From assembly GCA_016788885.1 (NCBI GenBank), contig JAEURX010000016.1, positions 26,932 through 90,931 of the forward strand: a stretch of DNA of 64,000 nt, given 5' to 3'. The notes beneath the pieces are model-generated. The model worked only from the letters and a program-made list of their open reading frames with translations, made no database searches and was not told the DNA's origin. Made by a program: the position numbers and the translations under genes. This DNA is from Nitrospira sp. (GTDB lineage: Bacteria; Nitrospirota; Nitrospiria; Nitrospirales; Nitrospiraceae). Shown here one piece after another: positions 18,617 through 27,147 of this stretch. Position 1 is the first letter of the stretch. Each line of letters opens with the position of its first letter.

Positions 18617-19090
18617 GAGCCTGGCCGATCGTGGCTTCCGCAACGTCTTGTCCTAGGCGTCCGATTGGTAGACACGCGGTCCTATCTCGATTTGAGCGAA
18701 CAAACCGCGCAATAGCCCCCAGGACGGTGCGCCCTATGACCCCGACGATCTGTGGTGGTGGTTGCCGTCGCGACAGACCGGTCAGTGCTGACTCAGAGAA
18801 CCTGCCCCATGCGAATTATTGAAGTCCCTTACGTGAAGGATGGTCGCGCTGTTCCTGGCCGCACAGGTGGTTCCAATCGATCATCCGCAGGGCGAGTCAA
18901 TGTCTGTCCACAAGCCACCCACTGACGTGAGCTGCGGTAGTGGCCGCAGGAGTCGAGGCGAGCTGATTGATGCAGTGGGATATGGTTACATCGATTTTAC
19001 TGAGTATCTGTTGAGTTCCTTGATATGCTCGAGTCTTCTTGAGTTTTTGCCCAATGGCTTGTTAACATCGGCCCAGTCGAAATCCTTGGC
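18617..19090 (+). other. 474-base gap with only weak coding signal
   Basis: The gap separates the polysaccharide cluster from kdsC. A 38-codon frame from ATG 18809 to TGA 18925 starts plausibly (MRIIEVPYVKDGRAVPG) but then loses protein-like character. It could be a decayed 5' end of a gene or chance. Longer frames at 18631 and 18840 look non-coding. No strong terminator was seen. Confidence 0.45.
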
Positions 19091-19630
19091 ATGGCCAGCA
19101 CGAAACGTCGAACCAAGCTCACCAGTACGCCGCGTCTCCCTCTCCAACGGGTCCTGCGCGGCATTCGTGTGTTTGCGACGGATGTCGATGGGGTCCTGAC
19201 CGATGCCGGGATGTATTATTCCGAGTCCGGGGATGAGTGGAAGAAATTCAATACTCGTGACGGAATGGGGATTAAACTGCTGCAGAAGGCCGGGGTGATC
19301 ACCGCGATCATCACGCAAGAGTCGACGAAAATCGTCATGCGCCGCGCGCAGAAGTTGACGATCCCTGAAGTACATCAGGGAGCATACGACAAGCTGGCCG
19401 TGCTCAAGGATCTCATTGCCCGCCACGATCTGACGATGGAGCAGGTGGCGTACATCGGTGATGATGTGAACGATCTTCAGGCGCTGGGAGCGGTCGGATT
19501 CTCCGCTTCCCCCGCCGACGGCATTCCTCAGGTTCAGAAGACCGTACGGTACATCTGCAAGAAAAAAGGTGGAGAAGGGGCTGTGCGGGAAGTCGCCGAT
19601 CTCATCCTGGCGGCGCAGCAGCCGCGGTGA
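19091..19630 (+). CDS. kdsC: HAD-family 3-deoxy-D-manno-octulosonate-8-phosphate phosphatase (KdsC)
   Basis: A 179-residue C0-type HAD phosphatase. The nucleophile loop FATDVDGVLTD is at about residues 28-38, NTRDGMGIKLL follows, ITQES holds the motif II Ser/Thr position, and YIGDDVNDL is motif III with the Mg-binding acids. Size and motif spacing match KdsC, which dephosphorylates Kdo-8-P on the way to CMP-Kdo for LPS inner core. The related NeuNAc-9-P phosphatases are less likely. The other Kdo genes are not in the window. It lies 41 bases upstream of manC and probably shares its transcript. Confidence 0.88.
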   Translation: MASTKRRTKLTSTPRLPLQRVLRGIRVFATDVDGVLTDAGMYYSESGDEWKKFNTRDGMGIKLLQKAGVITAIITQESTKIVMRRAQKLTIPEVHQGAYDKLAVLKDLIARHDLTMEQVAYIGDDVNDLQALGAVGFSASPADGIPQVQKTVRYICKKKGGEGAVREVADLILAAQQPR

Positions 19631-19671
19631 CTCCATAACTGGTCGATGACTTCACCGGCGAGTGCAATGCC

Positions 19672-21123
19672 ATGGATATGACCAACCATTTGTATCCCGT
19701 CATTTTGGCCGGAGGGAGCGGGACCCGGTTCTGGCCGCTCAGCCGGCACCTCTATCCCAAGCAATTGCTGCGCATCATCGGCGATGAAACACTGATTCAG
19801 CAGACTATGCGGCGTGTGCTCTCCTGTGCCAGGCCCGATCATGTGATCATTTCCACCAATCCTGGTCAGGCGGATTCCATTCGCGTGCAGTTGAGTGAGT
19901 GGAAGTCCGAGTTGCAGCACAACTATGTGGTGGAACCGGTGGGGCGGAACACGGCACCGGCCATTGCGTTGGTTGCAGCGGAGCTGGTCCGTCGCGATCC
20001 CGAGGCCATGATGCTGGTCCTGCCGGCCGATCATGTGGTGACGGGAGAAAAGGCCTTTCAGGCCGCCGTAGTTCTAGGAGCGCAGCTTGCGGAGCAGGGA
20101 CGGTTGGTCACCTTCGGGATCAAGCCGACCAGACCGGAAACCGGGTACGGGTACATTCAGCCGAATCGCCGGATCGCACTTGGAAAGAAGGGGCGGTTGA
20201 CGGGCCATCCGGTGGCACGATTTGTTGAGAAGCCGAATCGCGCGAAGGCGACGCAATACCTGAAGAACGGCAATTACTTTTGGAATAGTGGGATGTTTCT
20301 CTGGAGGGCATCCACCATTCTGGAGGAGATTCGCCGGCATCAGCCGAAGCTGGCCAAGGCGATTGAGCGGGTTCACGCGTTGATGGCTTCCGGCGCCGAG
20401 CCTCGGGAAGTTGAGGCGGCCTACAAAAAGGTGCCGTCGGTCTCGATCGATAACGGGGTGATGGAGTTATCGGCCAATGCGGCGATGATTCCAGTCGGCT
20501 TCGGATGGTCGGACGTCGGCAATTGGAGCAGCCTGGAAGAGGTGGCTCCGCGCGACAAGGCCGGCAACGTGGTGAGCGGGCGAGTGATCGATATGGACAG
20601 CAGCAACTCCGTGTTGTATGCCGATCGTCGGGTTGTGGCGACCATCGGTCTCTCGGACATGGTGGTAGTGGATACGCCAGACGCGACGTTAATCTGTCCG
20701 AAGTCCCGCTCTCAGGACGTGAAACAAATGGTTGAGATCCTGAAGCAGCAGGGTGCGCCGGAGCACCTGGAGCATGTGACGGTGTTTCGCCCCTGGGGAT
20801 CGTACACGGTGTTGGAAGAGGGGCCCGGTTATAAAGTGAAGCGCGTGACGGTGAATCCCGGCGGGCGCCTGTCCCTGCAGCTCCATCACAAACGCAGCGA
20901 GCATTGGGTGGTCATTGCTGGGACTGCCCGTGTCACCCGCGGGGAGGAACTGGTGGATCTCCGGGTAGGACAGAGTACGGCGATTCCCGTGGAAACGCCG
21001 CATCGTCTTGAGAACCTCGGGAACGAAACCCTGCATATCATTGAAGTGCAGAACGGCCACTATCTGGGGGAGGATGACATCGTGCGGTTCAAAGATGACT
21101 ATGGGCGAACGGCCGGTCGGTGA
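19672..21123 (+). CDS. manC: Mannose-1-phosphate guanylyltransferase / mannose-6-phosphate isomerase
   Basis: A 483-residue bifunctional type II enzyme. The nucleotidyltransferase half starts with PVILAGGSGTRFWPLSR and has FVEKPNRAKA and NSGMFLWRA. The C-terminal cupin (from about residue 370, FRPWGSYTVLEEG) carries PGGRLSLQLHHKRSEHWVVI, the metal-binding phosphomannose isomerase core. It makes GDP-mannose from fructose-6-P via mannose-6-P and mannose-1-P, with the mannomutase encoded directly downstream. GDP-mannose would feed the glycosyltransferases upstream. ATG 19678 is an equally plausible start. Confidence 0.95.
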   Translation: MDMTNHLYPVILAGGSGTRFWPLSRHLYPKQLLRIIGDETLIQQTMRRVLSCARPDHVIISTNPGQADSIRVQLSEWKSELQHNYVVEPVGRNTAPAIALVAAELVRRDPEAMMLVLPADHVVTGEKAFQAAVVLGAQLAEQGRLVTFGIKPTRPETGYGYIQPNRRIALGKKGRLTGHPVARFVEKPNRAKATQYLKNGNYFWNSGMFLWRASTILEEIRRHQPKLAKAIERVHALMASGAEPREVEAAYKKVPSVSIDNGVMELSANAAMIPVGFGWSDVGNWSSLEEVAPRDKAGNVVSGRVIDMDSSNSVLYADRRVVATIGLSDMVVVDTPDATLICPKSRSQDVKQMVEILKQQGAPEHLEHVTVFRPWGSYTVLEEGPGYKVKRVTVNPGGRLSLQLHHKRSEHWVVIAGTARVTRGEELVDLRVGQSTAIPVETPHRLENLGNETLHIIEVQNGHYLGEDDIVRFKDDYGRTAGR

Positions 21124-21212
21124 TCGACGACGTGGCGAGTCGGCGACTTGGCGGGAACCATTCCCTCGCACCTTTCGCATTCCCCGATCACACGTTGCAT
21201 GTGGAGTGACAG

Positions 21213-22613
21213 ATGGCGCTCTTCCGTGAATATGATCTCAGAGGCATTGTCGGCGAAGAACTGACGGAGGCGATTGCCGAGCAGGTGGGGCGTGCCTATG
21301 CCACCCTTGCGCGCGAGCAGGGCACGTCATGCATCAGTCTTGGAAGAGACGGCCGGTTGAGTTCACCCGCGCTGCAGCAGGCGTTGATCAAAGGCCTGCT
21401 CGCCGGTGGGTTGGATGTGGTCGATCTGGGGCTGTGCGCCTCGCCGCTGTTGTATTTTTCCCTGTTTACCTTACCGGTGCAGGGCGGGATCATGATTACC
21501 GGCAGCCACAATGCCGCTGAATACAACGGTTTTAAAATCTGTATCGGCAAGGAAGCCATTCATGGCGAGGACATTCAGCATCTGCGCCGGGTCATGGAGT
21601 CGGGGCGATTTTCGACCGGCTCGGGACGGCTGTCCTCTCACCCCATTATTCCGGACTACCTGCAGCATCTGAAGCGCAGTTTTGTCGACGTGCGGGCGGA
21701 TCACCTCCATGTCGTGATTGATTGCGGCAATGGCGCCGCCTCCCTGGTCGCCAAGCAGGCGCTCGAGCAAATGGGGTGTCGGGTCACGGGCCTCTACGAT
21801 GAGTTAGATGGGCGTTTCCCCAACCATCATCCCGATCCCACCGTGGTGGAGAATCTCCAAGATCTGATTCACACCGTGCAACAACATAAGGCCGATGTCG
21901 GCATCGGCTATGACGGTGATGCCGACCGAATCGGCGCGATCGATGAACGGGGCCAGATTTTGTGGGGCGATCGCTTGATGGTGGTGTATGCGCGGGAGAT
22001 CCTGAGCCGCCGGCCAGGCACGACGTTCATTTCGGAGGTGAAGGCGTCGCAATGTTTGTATGACGACATCGCGGCCAAGGGCGGACGTCCGATCATGTGG
22101 AAGACCGGCCACTCGTTGATGAAGGCGAAACTTAAAGCAGAATCGGCGGTGTTGGCGGGGGAAATGTCCGGGCACATGTTTTTTGCCGATCGGTATTTCG
22201 GGTTCGACGATGCGATCTATGCGTCTTGCCGGTTGGTAGAGATCTTAGCCAAGACCAAACAATCGCTGTCGAGCCTGGTCGCCGATTTGCCGCAGACTAC
22301 CGTGACGCCGGAGATTCGTGTGGATTGTCCCGACAGCGTCAAGTTTCAACTCGTTGATCAGGTGCGCACTCAGTTATCTTCCTATCTCGAGGCGGGCAAA
22401 CCTGTGGGGGCCTCAAACCTCACGATGCGTGAACTGGTCACGATCGACGGAGTCCGTGCCATTTTTGAAGACGGGTGGGGGTTGATCCGCGCATCCAACA
22501 CTCAGCCGGCATTGGTGCTCCGGTTTGAGGCTCCCTCACAAGCCCGCCTCGATGTCATCCGGGCGACCATCGAAACCGAACTGGCGCAGGCGCGGCGTGT
22601 CCTGTCTGTATAG
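21213..22613 (+). CDS. manB: Phosphomannomutase/phosphoglucomutase
   Basis: A 466-residue alpha-D-phosphohexomutase of the AlgC/ManB type. FREYDLRGIVGEEL opens the protein. The phosphoserine loop is GSHNAAEYNGFKI (usual form TASHNP; here the Pro is Ala). The Mg site is YDGDADRIGAID, the sugar-binding loop GEMSGHMFF, and the C-terminal phosphate-binding segment RASNTQPALVLRFE. It interconverts mannose-6-P and mannose-1-P between the two steps of the upstream ManC. GTGGAG upstream of ATG 21213 is a fair ribosome binding site. Confidence 0.93.
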   Translation: MALFREYDLRGIVGEELTEAIAEQVGRAYATLAREQGTSCISLGRDGRLSSPALQQALIKGLLAGGLDVVDLGLCASPLLYFSLFTLPVQGGIMITGSHNAAEYNGFKICIGKEAIHGEDIQHLRRVMESGRFSTGSGRLSSHPIIPDYLQHLKRSFVDVRADHLHVVIDCGNGAASLVAKQALEQMGCRVTGLYDELDGRFPNHHPDPTVVENLQDLIHTVQQHKADVGIGYDGDADRIGAIDERGQILWGDRLMVVYAREILSRRPGTTFISEVKASQCLYDDIAAKGGRPIMWKTGHSLMKAKLKAESAVLAGEMSGHMFFADRYFGFDDAIYASCRLVEILAKTKQSLSSLVADLPQTTVTPEIRVDCPDSVKFQLVDQVRTQLSSYLEAGKPVGASNLTMRELVTIDGVRAIFEDGWGLIRASNTQPALVLRFEAPSQARLDVIRATIETELAQARRVLSV

Positions 22614-23427
22614 GCGGACTACTCTTCCCCTTCTACTCAGCCCAACCGTGTGCCTGCTGGCGGCCATGCTCACCCTCTTCATGTCGTTGACAGGGGAGGC
22701 TGCCGACACCATCCCCGAGGGGAGGGCCGCTGCTTCTACACCGCTTCCCTTCGCGAACGGAGAACGGCTCGCCTACGACGTGACCTGGTTGGGCATGCGC
22801 GCGGGTATTGCCACCATGGTCGTGCAAGAAGGCGCCGACGACCGGGGCAAGCCGCAACTCACGCTGAGCATGTCAGCCCGGTCGAGTCCTACGGTGACGA
22901 AGTTTTACCCCGTCGACAATCGTGGGGTGTCGCAGGTCGATCTCGAGACGTTTCTTCCACGGCACATGACGTTTGCGCGACGTGAGGGGAAACGGTTTAA
23001 TGACTTCGACTATACCTTTCGGCACAGCGACGGGGTGGTGACGGCCGTGAAGGACGGCAAAACCGACGAACTGGCCATCCCGCCGGATGTGCAGGATGCC
23101 ATGTCCTGTTTATATTACGTGCGGAAAGTGCTGCCGTTTGTCCCCGGGACCTCCCTGACCTTGACGGTGCATCACGACAAGAAAAACTACAAGATGGATG
23201 TGCGGGTCGAAGGGCTTGAAACGGTGGAGGGAATCTGGGGAAAGCGAGAAACGGCTCGGGTGGTCGTGATCATGCCGTTCCAGGGTATTTTTCTGAACGA
23301 AGGCAATATTCGGGTCTGGTTCACCACCGATGACCACCGTGTGCCGGTTCGCATGAAGGCCAAGGTCGTCATCGGCTCGATTGTGGCGGAGCTGACCGAG
23401 GGGTATGGAGCGGTCGCACATCCCTAG
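22597..23427 (+). CDS. Secreted DUF3108 domain protein
   Basis: About 276 residues. I choose GTG 22597, which overlaps the end of manB by 17 bases, because it gives a clean signal peptide: a basic N-region (CLYRRTT), a long hydrophobic core, and cleavage near GEAA. Starting at ATG 22666 would lose most of that core. The mature part (GERLAYDVTWLGMRAGIATMVVQ, then RHMTFARREGKRFNDFDYTF and WFTTDDHRVPVRMKAKVVIGSI) matches DUF3108, a periplasmic beta-rich family of unknown function in Gram-negative bacteria. It is probably envelope-associated. Context next to GDP-mannose genes hints at a surface-glycan role but does not prove one. Confidence 0.8.
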   Translation: MSCLYRRTTLPLLLSPTVCLLAAMLTLFMSLTGEAADTIPEGRAAASTPLPFANGERLAYDVTWLGMRAGIATMVVQEGADDRGKPQLTLSMSARSSPTVTKFYPVDNRGVSQVDLETFLPRHMTFARREGKRFNDFDYTFRHSDGVVTAVKDGKTDELAIPPDVQDAMSCLYYVRKVLPFVPGTSLTLTVHHDKKNYKMDVRVEGLETVEGIWGKRETARVVVIMPFQGIFLNEGNIRVWFTTDDHRVPVRMKAKVVIGSIVAELTEGYGAVAHP

Positions 23428-23442
23428 TCCCTCCGTCTTGGT

Positions 23443-23471
23443 TTGCTCGCTCGGCTGGAAACCGCTATAAT
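23443..23471 (+). promoter_or_regulatory. Predicted sigma70-type promoter of fbp
   Basis: TTGCTC at 23443-23448 and a perfect TATAAT at 23466-23471 are separated by 17 bases. The predicted transcript would start near 23478, about 80 bases before fbp. The -35 box matches only three of six consensus positions. Confidence 0.55.
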
Positions 23472-23484
23472 CACGCCACGTTCG

Positions 23485-23520
23485 TGACGAGGGCTTCGGC
23501 TCTGTCCGAAGCCCTCGTCA
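23485..23520 (+). terminator. Strong hairpin between DUF3108 gene and fbp (terminator or leader structure)
   Basis: A perfect 15-base inverted repeat, TGACGAGGGCTTCGG at 23485-23499 and its complement at 23506-23520, encloses a 6-base loop and is followed by only TTT. It can terminate the upstream kdsC-manC-manB transcript. Because it lies just downstream of the predicted fbp promoter, it would also form the extreme 5' end of the fbp mRNA. Confidence 0.65.
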
Positions 23521-23560
23521 TTTCGACCCGTTGTGGCCCGTTCACTGAGGATTCCGAAGC

Positions 23561-24553
23561 ATGGCGAAATTCCCCATTACGTTAAGCCGTTTTATTATCG
23601 AACAACAGGCCGCGCATCCTGAAGCGACCGGTGAATTTTCCGTCCTGCTGACCCAAATCGGCCTCGTTGGCAAAATGATTGCTCACGACTTGCGTCGAGC
23701 CGGGCTGAATAAGATCCTCGGCACCACCGGAGAGACCAATGTCCAGGGCGAGGTCGTCAAAAAGCTCGATCAGATTGCCAACGATACGTTTGTGCGCGTC
23801 TTTGAACACAGTGGTCTCGTCTGCGTCCTGGCCTCTGAGGAGATGGAAAAGCCTCTGAAAATGGTCCATGAGGGAGCCAAGTACATGTTACTGGTTGATC
23901 CTCTGGACGGATCGTCCAATACCGATGTCAATATGCCATTGGGCGCGATTTTCTCCATCCGCAGATCGCGGACGGGGCAGTCCGTCGAGGATGAGTTGCT
24001 GCAAAAGGGGACGGCGCAGATCGCCGCAGGCTATGTGCTGTACGGGGCGAGCACCATGCTCGTGTTCACGGTCGGGCAGGGCGTGCATGGTTTCACGCTG
24101 GAGCCGTCCATCGGTGAATATCTCTTGTCCAACGAGAACATTCGCATTCCGTCGAGGGGCAAGGTCTATTCGGTGAACGAAGGGAACTACCATCGCTGGC
24201 CTGCCGGCACACAGCGCTATCTCGATTATCTGAAAGTGCAGGACAAGCCGACCGGGCGTCCCTACAGCGGGCGATACAGCGGGTGTCTGGTCGCGGATGT
24301 GCATCGCATCCTCCTGGGTGGGGGCATCTATCTGTATCCGGGGGAGAAGGACAAGCCGGAAGGAAAACTGCGGTTGATGTATGAAGGAAACCCCCTGGCC
24401 ATGGTCGTCGAGCAGGCGGGAGGCAAAGCGACGACGGGGACGATGCGAATTCTCGATGTTGAGCCCAAGGCGCTGCATCAGCGGGTTCCGCTCATTATCG
24501 GCAGTGCAGAAGATGTGAGTCTGGCGGAAGACTATGTGCAAGGACGGGCGTAA
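23561..24553 (+). CDS. fbp: Class I fructose-1,6-bisphosphatase
   Basis: A 330-residue class I FBPase, which hydrolyses fructose-1,6-bisphosphate to fructose-6-phosphate in gluconeogenesis. The metal and active-site loop LLVDPLDGSSNTDVNM is near residues 110-125, EEMEKP holds another metal Glu, and YSGRYSGCLVADVHRIL followed by GGIYLYPGEKDKPEGKLRLMYE is the substrate-binding region. Length is standard for the family. The aldolase gene lies 36 bases downstream, so the two steps from triose phosphates to fructose-6-P are probably co-expressed, as expected for an autotroph building hexoses from C3 units. Confidence 0.96.
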   Translation: MAKFPITLSRFIIEQQAAHPEATGEFSVLLTQIGLVGKMIAHDLRRAGLNKILGTTGETNVQGEVVKKLDQIANDTFVRVFEHSGLVCVLASEEMEKPLKMVHEGAKYMLLVDPLDGSSNTDVNMPLGAIFSIRRSRTGQSVEDELLQKGTAQIAAGYVLYGASTMLVFTVGQGVHGFTLEPSIGEYLLSNENIRIPSRGKVYSVNEGNYHRWPAGTQRYLDYLKVQDKPTGRPYSGRYSGCLVADVHRILLGGGIYLYPGEKDKPEGKLRLMYEGNPLAMVVEQAGGKATTGTMRILDVEPKALHQRVPLIIGSAEDVSLAEDYVQGRA

Positions 24554-24589
24554 CGACTAATGTGATCGAGGTTTGTTGGGAGGTTGATT

Positions 24590-25513
24590 ATGAGCAATCG
24601 GGTCCAGGAGATTCTGAGCTGGTATGAGAGCGACAATGCGGGAACGAAGACGAACATCGCCCGACTGCTGAATTCAGGAAAACTCGCCGGCACAGGCAAG
24701 TTGGTGATCCTGCCGGTCGATCAAGGGTTCGAGCACGGTCCGGCCAGAAGTTTTGCGCCCAATGCCGGCGGCTACAATCCGCAGTATCATTTCCAGCTAG
24801 GGCTCGATGCCGGATGCAACGCCTACGCGGCTCCGCTCGGATTCATCGAGGCGGGCGCCAGTCATTTTGCCGGGCAAATCCCACTCATTCTGAAACTCAA
24901 CAGCCACGATACCCTTCACGATGAGAAGGATCCCATGCCCTCCGTGACCGGCAGCGTGCGGGACGCGTTGCGGTTGGGATGCTCGGCGGTAGGATTCACG
25001 ATTTATCCGGGCTCATCCCATTGCAATGCGATGTATGAGCAGTTGCGGGCGATTGCGGAAGAAGCCAAGAGCTGCGGATTGGCTGTGGTGGTCTGGTCGT
25101 ATCCGCGTGGGTCAGGACTGAGCAAGGAGGGGGAAACCGCCCTCGACGTGGTGGCCTATGCGGCTCAGATCGCGGCACAGCTCGGCGCTCACATCATCAA
25201 GGTCAAACTGCCGACCGCCCATCTGGAGCAGGCCGCGGCCAAGAAGGTCTATGAAGCCGAAAAAATTCCTACGGCAACGCTGACGGAGCGCGTCAGGCAC
25301 ATCGTGCAGAGTTCGTTCGACGGGCGTCGCATCGTCATCTTCTCCGGCGGCGCGAAGAGCGATGAAAAAACGGTGTTCGACGAAGTGCGCGCGATTCGTG
25401 ACGGGGGAGGATTCGGGTCCATCATCGGACGGAATTCATTCCAGCGGCCGAAAGCGGAAGCGGTCAAGTTTCTGAACACGATCATGGCGTTGTACGCGGG
25501 CGAAAAACCATAA
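24590..25513 (+). CDS. Class I fructose-bisphosphate aldolase (archaeal/DhnA type)
   Basis: About 307 residues from ATG 24590, chosen because GGGAGG lies six bases upstream; a TTG at 24584 is less likely. LVILPVDQGFEHGPARSF is the family signature near residue 36, and the Schiff-base lysine lies in AHIIKVKLPT near residue 205. IVIFSGGAKSDEKTVFDEV and GSIIGRNSFQRP form the phosphate-binding C-terminal loops. It condenses dihydroxyacetone phosphate and glyceraldehyde-3-phosphate and needs no metal. Co-location with fbp points to gluconeogenic use. Confidence 0.94.
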   Translation: MSNRVQEILSWYESDNAGTKTNIARLLNSGKLAGTGKLVILPVDQGFEHGPARSFAPNAGGYNPQYHFQLGLDAGCNAYAAPLGFIEAGASHFAGQIPLILKLNSHDTLHDEKDPMPSVTGSVRDALRLGCSAVGFTIYPGSSHCNAMYEQLRAIAEEAKSCGLAVVVWSYPRGSGLSKEGETALDVVAYAAQIAAQLGAHIIKVKLPTAHLEQAAAKKVYEAEKIPTATLTERVRHIVQSSFDGRRIVIFSGGAKSDEKTVFDEVRAIRDGGGFGSIIGRNSFQRPKAEAVKFLNTIMALYAGEKP

Positions 25514-25540
25514 GCGAAGATCTGTCCGATACCAGTGACC

Positions 25541-27097
25541 ATGGATGACGTTCGTCCCCCAACCGAACCGCGCCCTTCGACGCGGTCCTGGATCTTCCCC
25601 GGTATGCTGTTGGCGGCGGGGGTATTGATCGGAGTCATCCTGACCTCGGATCTGGGATGGTTGCCGACCGGACATGCTGTTCCGGAGTCGGCTCCTCCTG
25701 TCGCCTCCGTTCCCGTTCCACGGCCGGTTTCCACGGCCGTGCAACCCACCTTGTCCGGTGCCGGTGGACAGAGTTTTGTCGAAGTCGCCAAAGTCGTAAA
25801 GCCGGCCGTGGTAAATATCTTTGCGACTCGGAATGGATCGAGTGAAGAGGGCAAGGGCACGCCGTTCGAAGATCCCTTCTTCAGGCGATTCTTCGGCGAA
25901 GAGTGGATGAAACGGTTCGAGGCGCCGAAGGAACGCAAGGAACGGGGGTTGGGTTCAGGTGTGATCGTCGATGCCAACGGCCTGATTATCACCAACAATC
26001 ACGTGGTCAATAAAGCTGACGAGATCAAAGTTTTCCTGTCCGACAAGCGGGAGTTTAAGGCGAAGCTGGTCGGCACGGATGCCAAAACCGACGTCGCGGT
26101 CCTAAAAATCGAGGCGACGGGATTGCCCACCGTGGCCTGGGCCGATTCCGACAAACTGGAAGTCGGCGAGTTCGTCCTGGCGGTCGGTAATCCTTTCGGT
26201 CTGACGCAGACCGTGACGTTGGGCATCGTCAGCGCCCTCGGCCGTGCAGCCGGTATCGCTGAATACGAAGACTTTATCCAGACCGATGCGGCCATCAATC
26301 CCGGGAATTCCGGCGGCGCGCTGGTGAACGTGCGTGGCGAACTGGTCGGCATCAATACGGCTATTTATAGTCAGAGTGGTGGCAACATGGGCATCGGCTT
26401 TGCGGTGCCGAGCAACATGGCCCACACCATCATGGAGCAACTCGTTCAGCACGGCAAAGTCGTGCGTGGCTGGTTGGGGGTATCCATTCAGGAACTGACG
26501 CCTGAATTGTCGTCGCAGTTCGGTGTGCCCAAAGACGTGAAGGGCGTGCTCGTCAGTGATGTCATGGACGACAGTCCGGCGAAAAAAGCCGGGTTCGAGC
26601 GCGGAGACGTGATCGTGGAGTATGACGGTAAACCGATGGATTCTCCGGCGCATCTGCGTAATGCCGTGGCTCAGACGATTGTCGGAAAGAAGGTCACCGT
26701 CAAAATCATCCGAGAGAAGAAAGCAAAGTCCATCGATTTGACTATTGCCGAGCAGCCGAAAAATCTCGCCCAGGCCGGGGTGGAGGAAGGCGGAGAGTCA
26801 GTGGCGCCAGCAGGATTGCTTTCCGATATCGAGGTGAGGGAGCTGAACACGGAGTTGGCCGGCCGGTACGGACTGAAGGGGAGCGATCGCGGGGTCGTGG
26901 TGGTTCGCGTCAAGCCAGGCAGCCCTGCGGAGGAGGCCGGCGTGCGCGAAGGAGATCTCGTGCTCGAGGTGAATCGCAAGTCGGTGGGGACGGTCAAGTC
27001 GTATGAACAAGTCGCTGCAAATCTGCCGAAGGACCAGGCGGTGTTGCTTCTGCTGAGACGGCAGGGGCGAGCCATTTATCTGACGCTGAGGCCGTGA
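25541..27097 (+). CDS. Deg/HtrA family periplasmic serine protease
   Basis: About 518 residues from ATG 25541. A hydrophobic anchor or signal segment (residues 17-40) is followed by a Pro/Val-rich linker and a trypsin-like domain whose triad is visible: His in ITNNHVV, Asp in DAKTDVAVLKI, Ser in NPGNSGGAL. Two PDZ domains follow (about residues 310-400, RGWLGVSIQEL; and 420-515, GVVVVRVKPGSPAEEAG). This is the DegP/DegQ/MucD architecture for quality control of envelope proteins. It begins 27 bases after the aldolase gene, and its stop is close to the PIN/TRAM gene, so it may share a transcript with either. Confidence 0.93.
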   Translation: MDDVRPPTEPRPSTRSWIFPGMLLAAGVLIGVILTSDLGWLPTGHAVPESAPPVASVPVPRPVSTAVQPTLSGAGGQSFVEVAKVVKPAVVNIFATRNGSSEEGKGTPFEDPFFRRFFGEEWMKRFEAPKERKERGLGSGVIVDANGLIITNNHVVNKADEIKVFLSDKREFKAKLVGTDAKTDVAVLKIEATGLPTVAWADSDKLEVGEFVLAVGNPFGLTQTVTLGIVSALGRAAGIAEYEDFIQTDAAINPGNSGGALVNVRGELVGINTAIYSQSGGNMGIGFAVPSNMAHTIMEQLVQHGKVVRGWLGVSIQELTPELSSQFGVPKDVKGVLVSDVMDDSPAKKAGFERGDVIVEYDGKPMDSPAHLRNAVAQTIVGKKVTVKIIREKKAKSIDLTIAEQPKNLAQAGVEEGGESVAPAGLLSDIEVRELNTELAGRYGLKGSDRGVVVVRVKPGSPAEEAGVREGDLVLEVNRKSVGTVKSYEQVAANLPKDQAVLLLLRRQGRAIYLTLRP

Positions 27098-27147
27098 TTG
27101 CTTCGAATCGTCCGTTCGAGGCCAATCACAGAGAGGAGGAAAACAGT

